Shown here piece by piece: positions 1 to 6,387 of a stretch of DNA of 15,559 nucleotides. The notes beneath the pieces were generated by a model, which made no database searches, had not been told where the DNA came from, and saw only the letters and a list, made by a program, of their open reading frames with translations. The stretch is from JANMEX01 sp031423755. GTDB taxonomy: Bacteria; Pseudomonadota; Alphaproteobacteria; Rhizobiales; Rhizobiaceae. The first letter of the stretch is position 1, and every line of letters starts with the position of its first letter. The translations under genes were made by a program, and so were the position numbers. The stretch spans positions 1-15,559 of the forward strand of contig JANPGC010000197.1 of the NCBI GenBank assembly GCA_031423755.1, read 5' to 3'.

Positions 1-360
1 TCCTGTCTTTGGCTGTAGATAAGCATGTGACATCGCCACACACCCTGTCCGGTGGGTTTGCACTGACAATGCCTTTGCGCGCGCCGTAGTCGCAAGCATC
101 GCTCCAGCATCTGGCGCCTTTGTTCACAGGGCTCATCACCCGCGACAGGAATCCGACCCCCCGCCACCAAAGCACCGGCCTTTGCCACGACGACCCGGAT
201 CATGACACCGTGTCCCTTTGCAAAGAGCAGGAGGATTATGGGGGCGGCGGCGAGATGGTGGACAAGTTTTGTTGAAAATATTTTAGTTTGAGGGATTTCA
301 ATGGGTTGCACCGATTGGCCTGTGGATGGGCGCGGATGTGCTGGTACGGGCTGTTGACAC
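1..360. other. Non-coding or unrecognised leading region
   Basis: I find no gene here. One frame is open from about 23 to 205, but it has no credible start or ribosome binding site and its translation resembles nothing I know. Positions 232-300 shift from GC-rich sequence to an A/T-rich stretch (around 265-297). No promoter can be assigned because no gene follows on this strand. The window may start just after a gene lying outside it. Confidence 0.5.
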
Positions 361-480
361 TCCCTCACCTGTCTTGCTGCGCAAGACTGTCCTCTCCCCG
401 CGGGGGAGAGGCGAAGAGCCGCATTTTCCCCTCACCCCGCCGGGGAGAGGATGGTTTGCGTGAGCAAACCTGGTGAGGGA
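361..480. repeat. Pair of inverted REP-like palindromic repeat units
   Basis: Two copies of one unit lie in opposite orientation. Unit A (361-411) begins TCCCTCACC, then a small hairpin built on a CTTGC/GCAAG pair, then CCTCTCCCCGCGGGGGAGAGG, itself a palindrome. Unit B (about 428-480), read on the minus strand, has the same order: TCCCTCACC, a hairpin built on GGTTTG/CAAACC, then CCTCTCCCCG with a G-rich partner. The head-to-head arrangement resembles bacterial interspersed mosaic elements. Elements of this CCCTCAC...CTCCCC type are, as far as I know, common between genes in rhizobia and relatives, and are non-coding. Short open frames through them are artefacts. Confidence 0.75.
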
Positions 481-875
481 AAGTCAAAAAGCGCAGCGGA
501 CGGGAATGATGACGGCGGGTGTAGACTTCAAGTCCGGAGTTCAATTCACTCTCATCCCAATCCGCCCAAGCCGCGCTCCGGGGAGACGACCAGAGCTGCA
601 TACTGCACCGGCTTTGCACACCACCGGGGCATCCTCTTCTGTTGGCTTTCGCCGACATCCACGGGGCGAGCCACGCGTCTCGCCCGCCTTCTGCCCCCGC
701 AAGGGGAAGATCACCGGGAGTCACGATTTGCTACAGTTGAGTGTACTGTCACAGGAATCAACGGGCTGTGAGTTCAAGATTCAGCATCTGCCAGCGGCAA
801 AGTCCAAGATCCGCACTGAGAACCATATGTCCGCTTGAACCCTGCGTTTGCGCTGGTCTCTGGCCCTCGGCGCTG
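481..875. other. Gene-free stretch with degenerate repeat remnants
   Basis: No gene is supported. The short frames open here lack ribosome binding sites and have no recognisable translation. Around 680-720 a segment reads like a decayed member of the neighbouring repeat family (CTTCTGCCCCCGCAAGGGG with flanking sequence). A small inverted repeat, ACAGT/ACTGT, lies at 733-749. The segment looks like accumulated intergenic repeat debris. Confidence 0.4.
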
Positions 876-930
876 CCCCTCATCCGGCGCTTCGCGCCAC
901 CTTCTCCCCGCAAGCTGCGGGGCGAAGGGA
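876..930. repeat. REP-like palindromic unit, possible terminator of the NYN gene
   Basis: The unit starts CCCCTCATCC. It then has a hairpin GGCGC-ttc-GCGCC and a second hairpin CCCCGCA-agc-TGCGGGG, followed by CGAAGGG. The architecture matches the units at 361-480. It begins 7 bases beyond the stop codon of the minus-strand NYN gene, so on that strand the two GC-rich hairpins come right after the coding region and could end or protect its mRNA. There is no clear T-run, so it is not a textbook intrinsic terminator. Confidence 0.7.
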
Positions 931-937
931 AGTGCTG

Positions 938-1525
938 CTACAAATCCACCTCGTCCGCCACATCCTGCTCATAGCGCCTCGGCGCTGGCCGGTCTGATGG
1001 TGCGCGGCCAATTTCTTCCTTCAGCGTGATCAGATCGACGAAATGGTCGCATTGGCGGCGCACGTCGTCTGAGACCATGGGCGGCTGGCTGGTGATGGTG
1101 GAGACGACCGTAACCTTGCGGCCTTTGCGCTGCAGCGCTTCGATCAGGATGCGGAAGTCGCCGTCGCCGGAGAAGATGACGAAATGATCGACGCCATCGA
1201 CAAGGCTCATCGCGTCGATGGCGAGTTCCATGTCCATGTTGCCTTTGATCTTGCGGCGGCCCATGGCGTCGGTGAATTCTTTCGCAGGCTTGGTCACCAC
1301 GCGGTAGCCATTGTAATCGAGCCAATCCACCAGCGGGCGGATCGACGAGAATTCCTGATCCTCAACCAGCGCCGTGTAGTAATGCGCCCGCAAGAGGTAG
1401 CCGCGCTTCTGAAAATATTTCAGCATCTTGCGATAGTCGATATCAAAACCGAGGGCCTTGGACGTGGCGTAAAGGTTGGCGCCGTCGATGAACAGAGCGA
1501 TTTTTTCGCGCGGGTCAAACATCAT
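938..1525 (-). CDS. NYN-domain (LabA/DUF88 family) protein, putative nuclease
   Basis: This is a small NYN domain protein of the LabA/DUF88 family, a PIN-like fold that binds metal through clustered acidic residues and is thought to cleave RNA. Counting from the upstream ATG at 1531, it shows FIDGAN (Asp16, Asn19), KGNMD followed by a second acid (Asp100, Asp106) and FSGDGDF (Asp123, Asp125), which is a complete acidic set. The C-terminus (about 173-197) is charged and likely disordered. The start at 1525 is preferred because GGAG at 1537-1534 lies 8 bases before it and only 2 before the ATG at 1531; the ATG at 1522 is also possible. That gives 195 residues. The gene diverges from rpoZ and is followed by a palindromic repeat. 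The family is clear, but the substrate is unknown. Confidence 0.85.
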   Translation of the reverse strand: MMFDPREKIALFIDGANLYATSKALGFDIDYRKMLKYFQKRGYLLRAHYYTALVEDQEFSSIRPLVDWLDYNGYRVVTKPAKEFTDAMGRRKIKGNMDMELAIDAMSLVDGVDHFVIFSGDGDFRILIEALQRKGRKVTVVSTITSQPPMVSDDVRRQCDHFVDLITLKEEIGRAPSDRPAPRRYEQDVADEVDL

Positions 1526-1542
1526 GGACATGTCTCCAATAT

Positions 1543-1590
1543 GGCTTAGTTCAAATGTCTTGTGGCAAAGCGGTTTGAAATATCTAAGCC
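1543..1590. repeat. Interrupted inverted repeat in the NYN/rpoZ divergent region
   Basis: GGCTTAG (1543-1549) is matched by CTAAGCC (1584-1590). Inside it, TTCAAA (1550-1555) is matched by TTTGAA (1574-1579). The right arm carries four extra bases (ATAT) between the two blocks. The element sits between the divergent genes, 18 bases upstream of the NYN start. A possible promoter toward rpoZ lies within it (TTGTGG at 1560-1565, TATCTA at 1581-1586, 15 bases apart). It could be an operator or an RNA hairpin in the NYN leader. The function is inferred; only the symmetry is seen. Confidence 0.5.
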
Positions 1591-1753
1591 GATTTGCGGT
1601 GAAGTTTCTTAGACTGAACGGCGCGGCATTCCAAATGGTTTCATAAGTTGGGTTTACAAATTCCGCATGCGCCGGTTTTGCTTGTGTTTTCGCACAGGCC
1701 GCGCTAAGGCGCGCACAAATCTCCGCAGATTACCGTTGAAGAAAGGGGCATCC

Positions 1754-2149
1754 ATGGCCCGTGTTACCGTTGAAGATTGCATCGACAAGGTCGACAACCG
1801 CTTTGAACTGGTGCTTCTCGCCAGCCACCGCGCCCGTCTGATCTCGCAGGGCGCGCCCATCACCATCGACCGCGATAACGACAAGAACCCGGTCGTGGCG
1901 CTGCGCGAAATCGCTGACGAGACGCTGTCGCCTGGTGATTTGAAGGAAGATTTGATCCACTCGCTGCAGAAGCATGTCGAAGTTGACGAGCCGGAACCCG
2001 CTGCCGTTGCCGCCAAGTCTGATTCCGTCGATGAATTCGTGCCGATGGTTGACGATGACGACAAAGTCAACTTTGACCAGATGTCGGAAGACGAGTTGCT
2101 CGCAGGCATCGAAGGCTTGGTCGCTCCCGAGAAGAACGACGATTTCTGA
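1754..2149 (+). CDS. rpoZ: RNA polymerase omega subunit
   Basis: Omega helps fold and assemble the beta-prime subunit of RNA polymerase. The product has 131 residues. It starts MARVTVEDCIDKVDNRFELV and continues through an ALREIADE block, both typical of omega. The N-terminal Met-Ala-Arg is the part of omega that in E. coli lines (p)ppGpp binding site 1. The C-terminal half is acidic and low in complexity (for example PMVDDDDKV), as in relatives of this group, whose omega is longer than the 91-residue E. coli protein. The start at 1754 is chosen because GAAAGGGG lies at 1741-1748 and the family N-terminus begins there; an in-frame ATG at 1667 would add unrelated residues. The gene precedes rsh, so the alarmone enzyme and a subunit that may bind the alarmone are neighbours. 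Confidence 0.97.
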   Translation: MARVTVEDCIDKVDNRFELVLLASHRARLISQGAPITIDRDNDKNPVVALREIADETLSPGDLKEDLIHSLQKHVEVDEPEPAAVAAKSDSVDEFVPMVDDDDKVNFDQMSEDELLAGIEGLVAPEKNDDF

Positions 2150-2267
2150 TCAAATCGGAAGGTTTGATCTTCCTTTCAACTGATTATCCCGACTACCATG
2201 TTCGCGCGCTGGCAAATCATTGCGGCGCGCGAATTTCATGGATGGTGCGGTGCGGGGCAAAAACGGC

Positions 2268-4505
2268 ATGATGCGGCAGTATGAGCTTGTTGAGCGCGTT
2301 CAGCGCTACAAGCCGGACGCCAATGAGGCGTTGCTGAACAAGGCCTATGTTTATGCGATGCAAAAGCATGGCCACCAGAAGCGCGCATCCGGCGATCCGT
2401 ACTTTTCCCACCCGCTCGAAGTCGCCGCCATCCTCACGGACATGCACCTTGACGAATCGACTGTCGTTGCCGCGCTGCTGCACGACACGATCGAGGACAC
2501 CAGCGCCACCCGCGCCGAGATTGACCAGATATTTGGGCCGGACATTGGTGCGCTGGTTGAGGGGCTGACCAAGCTCAAGAAGCTTGATCTGGTGTCCAAA
2601 AAAGCTGCGCAGGCCGAGAATTTGCGCAAGCTTTTGCTGGCCGTTGCCGATGATGTCCGCGTGCTGCTGGTCAAGCTGGCCGACCGGCTGCACAACATGC
2701 GCACCTTGGACCATGTGCCGGAAGACAAGCGGCTGCGCATCGCCGAAGAGACGATGGACATTTACGCCCCGCTCGCCGGGCGCATGGGCATGCAGGATAT
2801 GCGCGAAGAGCTGGAAGAGCTGGCCTTCCGCCAGATCAATCCTGATGCCTGGAAGACTGTCACTGAGCGGCTGGCGGATCTGGCGCACCGCAACGCCGGC
2901 CTTCTCGCGCGCATCGAGAAAGACCTAAGCCAACTGTTTGAAAAGAATCACATAACAGCCGAGGTCAAAAGCCGCCAGAAAAAGTCCTGGTCGGTGTTCC
3001 GCAAGATGGAGTCGAAGGGCCTTTCCTTCGAGCAGCTGTCGGACATTTTCGGCTTCCGCGTCCGCGTCGAAAACCTCGAGGATTGCTATCGGGCGCTTGG
3101 GGCCATCCATACGACATGGCAGACCGTGCCGGGCCGGTTCAAGGACTATATCTCGACGCCCAAGCAGAATGACTACCGCTCAATCCACACCACCATCGTC
3201 GGCCCGTCACGCCAGCGCGTCGAGCTGCAAATCCGCACCCGCGCGATGGACGATATTGCCGAGTATGGCGTCGCCGCACACTCAATCTACAAGGACAAGC
3301 GCGGCAAGCCGGACCCTGAGGCGCAGAAGATGAGCAAGGACAGCCGGGCTTACGCTTGGCTGCGCCAGACCATCGAACAGCTTTCTGACGGCGACAGCGC
3401 CGAGGAATTTCTCGAACACACCAAGCTTGAGCTGTTTCAGGATCAGGTGTTCTGCTTCACGCCCAAGGGCCGCCTGATCGCCTTGCCGCGCGGGGCGACA
3501 CCGATTGATTTTGCCTATGCTGTGCACACCGACATCGGCGACACGTGCGTGGGCGTCAAGATAAACGGCCGCATGATGCCGCTGATGACGGAGCTGAAGA
3601 ACGGCGATGAGGTCGATATCGTCACGTCCAAGGCGCAGATACCGCCGGCTGCCTGGGAAGCCATTGTCGTGACCGGCAAGGCCCGCTCGGCCATCCGCCG
3701 CGCGACGCGCTCGGCCATCCGCAAGCAGTATTCCGGCCTTGGTGTGCGCATTCTCGAACGCGCCTTTGCCCGCACGGGAAAACCATTCAGCCGTGAACTT
3801 TTGAAGCCCGTGCTGCACCGGCTGGCGCGCAAGGAGCCGGATGATGTTCTGGCAGCGGTAGGGCGCGGCGAACTGGCCTCGTCCGATGTGCTGCGTGCCG
3901 TGTTCCCAGACTACAAGGAAGATCGCGTTGCAGTCCAATCCGCGCCGCCGCCAAAGGAAGAGGGTTGGCTGAGCCTGCGCAACGCGGCGGGGATGCTGTT
4001 CAAACTGCCGGGCCGCGCCAGTGAGGCGCGCAAAGTGCCGGAAACGAACGCCAAGACTGCCGTGCCGGTGCGCGGCGCGGGCAATGAGCTGCCCGTGACG
4101 TTCTCGCAGGACGGCGCCGTGCCGGGCGACCGCATCGTCGGCATCGTGACGCCGGGGCAGGGCATCACCATTTATCCGATCCAATCGTCCGCGCTGACAG
4201 CATTTGACGACCAGCCCGAGCGTTGGATCGACGTGCGCTGGGACATTGAAGAGGGCATGAAGGAACGCTTCCCCGCCCGCGTGTCGATCACCGCACTCAA
4301 TGAGCCGGGATCGCTGGCCGACATCGCCCAGACAATCGCGCTCAACGAGGCCAACATCCACAAGCTCGAAATGGCCAACACCGCGCCTGATTTCACCGAA
4401 ATGATGTTTGATCTGGAAGTGTGGGACCTGAAACATCTCAACAGGCTGATCTCGCAGCTGAAGGAAAAATCTTGTGTATCGGCGGCAAGGCGTGTTTACG
4501 GCTGA
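2268..4505 (+). CDS. rsh: Bifunctional (p)ppGpp synthetase/hydrolase, RelA/SpoT homologue
   Basis: This enzyme makes and degrades (p)ppGpp, the stringent-response alarmone; the product has 745 residues. In order it shows an N-terminal HD hydrolase domain (His72-Asp73 in HDTIEDT, RLHNMRT near 140-146), a RelA_SpoT synthetase domain containing RFKD at 290-293 and YRSIHT shortly after, a TGS domain from about 394, and a C-terminal ACT domain from about 672. An RxKD motif in the synthetase, together with an intact HD pair, is the signature of the bifunctional type. The linker before the ACT domain lacks the Cys/His residues seen in many Rsh zinc-finger regions (ITIYPIQSS appears instead). The start is uncertain: TTG 2220, ATG 2238, ATG 2268 and ATG 2271 are all in frame. 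I chose 2268 because GGGG at 2254-2257 precedes it and homologues begin MMRQYELVERVQRYKP. It is likely co-transcribed with rpoZ. Confidence 0.95.
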   Translation: MMRQYELVERVQRYKPDANEALLNKAYVYAMQKHGHQKRASGDPYFSHPLEVAAILTDMHLDESTVVAALLHDTIEDTSATRAEIDQIFGPDIGALVEGLTKLKKLDLVSKKAAQAENLRKLLLAVADDVRVLLVKLADRLHNMRTLDHVPEDKRLRIAEETMDIYAPLAGRMGMQDMREELEELAFRQINPDAWKTVTERLADLAHRNAGLLARIEKDLSQLFEKNHITAEVKSRQKKSWSVFRKMESKGLSFEQLSDIFGFRVRVENLEDCYRALGAIHTTWQTVPGRFKDYISTPKQNDYRSIHTTIVGPSRQRVELQIRTRAMDDIAEYGVAAHSIYKDKRGKPDPEAQKMSKDSRAYAWLRQTIEQLSDGDSAEEFLEHTKLELFQDQVFCFTPKGRLIALPRGATPIDFAYAVHTDIGDTCVGVKINGRMMPLMTELKNGDEVDIVTSKAQIPPAAWEAIVVTGKARSAIRRATRSAIRKQYSGLGVRILERAFARTGKPFSRELLKPVLHRLARKEPDDVLAAVGRGELASSDVLRAVFPDYKEDRVAVQSAPPPKEEGWLSLRNAAGMLFKLPGRASEARKVPETNAKTAVPVRGAGNELPVTFSQDGAVPGDRIVGIVTPGQGITIYPIQSSALTAFDDQPERWIDVRWDIEEGMKERFPARVSITALNEPGSLADIAQTIALNEANIHKLEMANTAPDFTEMMFDLEVWDLKHLNRLISQLKEKSCVSAARRVYG

Positions 4506-4542
4506 CCATCTGAGCGAAAACGCTGCCGCGGCGGCCATCTCT

Positions 4543-4610
4543 GGCGATTTTCTGCGCTTCCGGTGCTCACGTACTTAAAGTACGCTCCGCTCCGGTTCTC
4601 GAAAATCACC
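4543..4610. repeat. 68-nt imperfect palindrome between rsh and pyrE
   Basis: A long inverted repeat is centred on A4577. The core CGTACTT (4570-4576) and AAGTACG (4578-4584) is perfect. Outward there are matching CCGG blocks, and the ends GGCGATTTTC (4543-4552) and GAAAATCACC (4601-4610) pair with one mismatch. As RNA it could fold into a stem spanning the element. No T-run follows it, so it is not a simple terminator. The sequence resembles dispersed palindromic repeats I recall from rhizobial genomes, and a spurious minus-strand frame runs through it. It may affect mRNA processing or stability between rsh and pyrE. Confidence 0.7.
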
Positions 4611-4654
4611 ACATATGACCCGCCGCAACAGGTTTTGGCCCAGACGGTATGGCA

Positions 4655-4663
4655 GAAGGAGAG
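4655..4663 (+). promoter_or_regulatory. Strong ribosome binding site fixing the TTG start of pyrE
   Basis: GAAGGAGAG lies 6 bases before the TTG at 4670, with the AAGGAG core 8 bases before it. No ATG in frame matches the known PyrE N-terminus, so this site decides the start. An ATG at 4680 is out of frame. Confidence 0.75.
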
Positions 4664-4669
4664 TTTTAA

Positions 4670-5248
4670 TTGACCGTCGATGAAGTGCTCGAAATTTTCC
4701 GCTCGGCTGGAGCCATCCTGCACGGCCATTTCATATTGACGTCAGGCCTGCGCTCACCGGTGTTTTTGCAAAAGGCGCGCGTGTTCATGCATGCAGACAA
4801 GACAGAGAGACTGTGCAAGGCGCTGGCGGAATTGATTCTCGAAAAGGTTCCGGGCAAGATCGATTATGTTGTTGGGCCCGCCATCGGCGGGTTGATCCCG
4901 GCCTATGAGACGTCGCGCCATCTTGGCGTTCCGGCAATCTGGGTTGAGCGCGAGAATGGCGAGTTCCGGCTGCGGCGGTTCGAGATTGAGAAGGGCGCGC
5001 GCGTTGTCATTGTCGAAGACATCGTGACAACGGGACTTTCCATACGCGAGACAATCGATTGCCTGAGCAAGCTTGGCGCGGAAGTTGTTGCCGCAGCCTG
5101 CATCATTGACCGCTCGGCGGGCAAGGCCAATGTCGGCGCGCCGCTGGTTGCGCTGGCGGAATATGCGGTTCCGGCCTATCCGGCGGACCAGCTTCCACCG
5201 GAATTGGCGGCAATTCCTGCAATCAAACCCGGCAGCCGCAATATATGA
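4670..5248 (+). CDS. pyrE: Orotate phosphoribosyltransferase
   Basis: This enzyme transfers the phosphoribosyl group of PRPP to orotate, giving OMP, the fifth step of UMP synthesis in the cytoplasm. The product has 192 residues, normal for the alphaproteobacterial form. The type I PRTase PRPP loop is VVIVEDIVTTG at 112-122, with the two adjacent acids Glu117 and Asp118. HFILTSGLRSPVFLQKA lies at 20-36 and YVVGPAIGGLIPAYETS at 66-82. It starts at TTG 4670, supported by the preceding ribosome binding site. It lies 164 bases after rsh, with the long palindrome between, and about 100 bases before the DUF2062 gene. The TTG start may lower translation, but the Shine-Dalgarno sequence is strong. Confidence 0.95.
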   Translation: MTVDEVLEIFRSAGAILHGHFILTSGLRSPVFLQKARVFMHADKTERLCKALAELILEKVPGKIDYVVGPAIGGLIPAYETSRHLGVPAIWVERENGEFRLRRFEIEKGARVVIVEDIVTTGLSIRETIDCLSKLGAEVVAAACIIDRSAGKANVGAPLVALAEYAVPAYPADQLPPELAAIPAIKPGSRNI

Positions 5249-5295
5249 CACATCCGCGCTACAAATCTGTGCCAGACATGTCTATCTTTGGAGTT

Positions 5296-5315
5296 GTCTC
5301 TTGGCGTCTAGAGAC
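5296..5315 (+). repeat. Small inverted repeat in the pyrE/DUF2062 gap
   Basis: GTCTCT (5296-5301) and AGAGAC (5310-5315) are exact complements around an 8-base loop, midway between the pyrE stop and the next gene. No T-run follows. It could be a weak hairpin or a protein-binding site; nothing more can be said from the sequence. Confidence 0.4.
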
Positions 5316-5348
5316 TTTCGTTGGAATAAGGCATCCGGTTTACCTGAA

Positions 5349-5906
5349 ATGATCATGAAATCACGGCAACAGAAGGGATGGCTGCAAGGCCTGCAGCGGC
5401 TCTTTTGGCCGCAAAAATCCTATCTGCGGTCTCTGCGCTACTACGGCAAACGCATCCTGCGCATCCGCGCGACACCCAACGCGCTTGCCGCCGGTTTTGC
5501 GGCAGGCATATTTGCGGCGTTCTCGCCCGCGCTCGGTCTTCATATCATACTGGCGCTTGTTCTTGCGTGGGGATTGGGTGGCAACTTGATCGCTGCGGCG
5601 TTGGGCACGACAGCTGCCAACCCGCTGACGTTCCCGTTAATGGTCGCCGGTGAATACAAGATCGGCACGTCGCTGTTTGGCGGCGAGGGCGAATTGCATG
5701 TGCCGCTGCATGTTATCGGTGCCAAGCTGATGCATCTCGATTTTGGCTCCATGTGGCAGCCGGTGCTCAAGCCGCTGCTTGCGGGATCTGTGCTGCTGGG
5801 CGCGGTGTTCGCGGTGGTTGCATATTTTCTCGTGTTGAAATCAGCGTCCGCTTTCGCCGCGCGCAGGCATGAGCGGTCCGAAGCCCGCAAAGCGCAGCTT
5901 CCATGA
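5349..5906 (+). CDS. DUF2062 family membrane protein
   Basis: The product has 185 residues and no known biochemical role. A basic N-terminal segment (1-40, rich in Arg and Lys) is followed by a glycine/alanine-rich hydrophobic hairpin at about 45-102 and a third hydrophobic segment at about 140-165, ending in a charged tail. NPLTFP at 91-96, between small residues, matches the NP-T motif typical of DUF2062. The open frame extends upstream to 5073 through pyrE, but family similarity begins near ATG 5349 or ATG 5355; neither has a good ribosome binding site, so the start is uncertain. The stop TGA shares ATGA with the acpS start, implying translational coupling with acpS. Its place among envelope and essential genes suggests an inner-membrane job, but that is inference. 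Confidence 0.85.
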   Translation: MIMKSRQQKGWLQGLQRLFWPQKSYLRSLRYYGKRILRIRATPNALAAGFAAGIFAAFSPALGLHIILALVLAWGLGGNLIAAALGTTAANPLTFPLMVAGEYKIGTSLFGGEGELHVPLHVIGAKLMHLDFGSMWQPVLKPLLAGSVLLGAVFAVVAYFLVLKSASAFAARRHERSEARKAQLP

Positions 5907-6313
5907 TTGTCGGCCTCGGCAGCGACTTGATTGATATCCGCAGGATAGAAAAGTCGCTTGAACGCTATGGCGACCGGTTCACGCAGCGCCTGTTCACCGA
6001 CGTTGAGCAGCGCAAATCCAACGCCCGCCACCAGCGCGCAGCGTCCTATGCCAAACGATTCGCGGCGAAGGAAGCCTGCTCGAAAGCGCTGGGCACCGGC
6101 ATTTCCCATGGCGTGTTCTGGAAGGACATGGGTGTCATCAATCTTCCAAGCGGCAAACCGACGATGAAGCTGACTGGCGGTGCGGGGATACGCCTGCGCG
6201 CCATGATGCCGCAAGGCCATGATCCGGTGGTGCATTTGACCATTACGGACGACTATCCGCTGGCTCAGGCCTTCGTCATCATCGAGGCCGTACCAGCCAC
6301 GCAATCGACATGA
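5903..6313 (+). CDS. acpS: Holo-[acyl-carrier-protein] synthase
   Basis: AcpS moves the 4'-phosphopantetheine arm of CoA onto a serine of apo-acyl carrier protein, activating it for fatty acid synthesis. The product has 136 residues, normal for the family. The N-terminal motif GLGSDLIDI carries the metal-binding Asp8, and KRFAAKEACSKALG at 51-64 carries the second ligand, Glu57, and conserved lysines. The start ATG at 5903 overlaps the stop of the DUF2062 gene by four bases, so it is probably read by coupled translation. A 74-base gap with hairpins separates it from lepB. Confidence 0.96.
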   Translation: MIVGLGSDLIDIRRIEKSLERYGDRFTQRLFTDVEQRKSNARHQRAASYAKRFAAKEACSKALGTGISHGVFWKDMGVINLPSGKPTMKLTGGAGIRLRAMMPQGHDPVVHLTITDDYPLAQAFVIIEAVPATQST

Positions 6314-6314
6314 T

Positions 6315-6354
6315 CGCCCCTGATTGCAGGGCGGTTGCCCCTTTGCAGGCAATC
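6315..6354 (+). repeat. Two adjacent hairpins and short direct repeat before lepB
   Basis: CGCCCCTG (6315-6322) pairs with CAGGGCG (6327-6333) with one bulged base and an ATTG loop. GGTTGCC (6333-6339) pairs with GGCAATC (6348-6354) with one G-T pair. GATTGC (6322-6327) could instead pair with GCAATC (6349-6354), so alternative folds exist. GCAATCGAC also occurs twice, at 6301-6309 and 6349-6357. No terminator T-run follows and AGAGGA precedes lepB, so a processing or stability role is more likely than termination. Confidence 0.45.
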
Positions 6355-6387
6355 GACTAAGACGCATTTGACCCGAAAGAGGATAAT

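Noticed and set aside
23..205. Open frame and tmRNA-like pieces: a reading near 62-97 resembles TDNAFARAVVA, and AATCC...CCACCA near 150-173 looks like an acceptor end
   Set aside because: There is no T-loop consensus before the CCACCA, no matching 5' acceptor strand, and no stop after the tag-like reading. The frame also has no start codon or binding site. A covariance-model search for alpha_tmRNA would settle it.
3282..4538. 418-residue open frame on the minus strand opposite rsh
   Set aside because: It is antisense to a clearly identified rsh coding region, and its composition is that of a high-GC shadow frame. It matches no family I recognise.
4496..4729. Minus-strand 77-residue frame across the rsh/pyrE gap
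   Set aside because: It is generated by the palindromic repeat and overlaps pyrE. Such peptides recur because the repeat recurs, not because they are genes.
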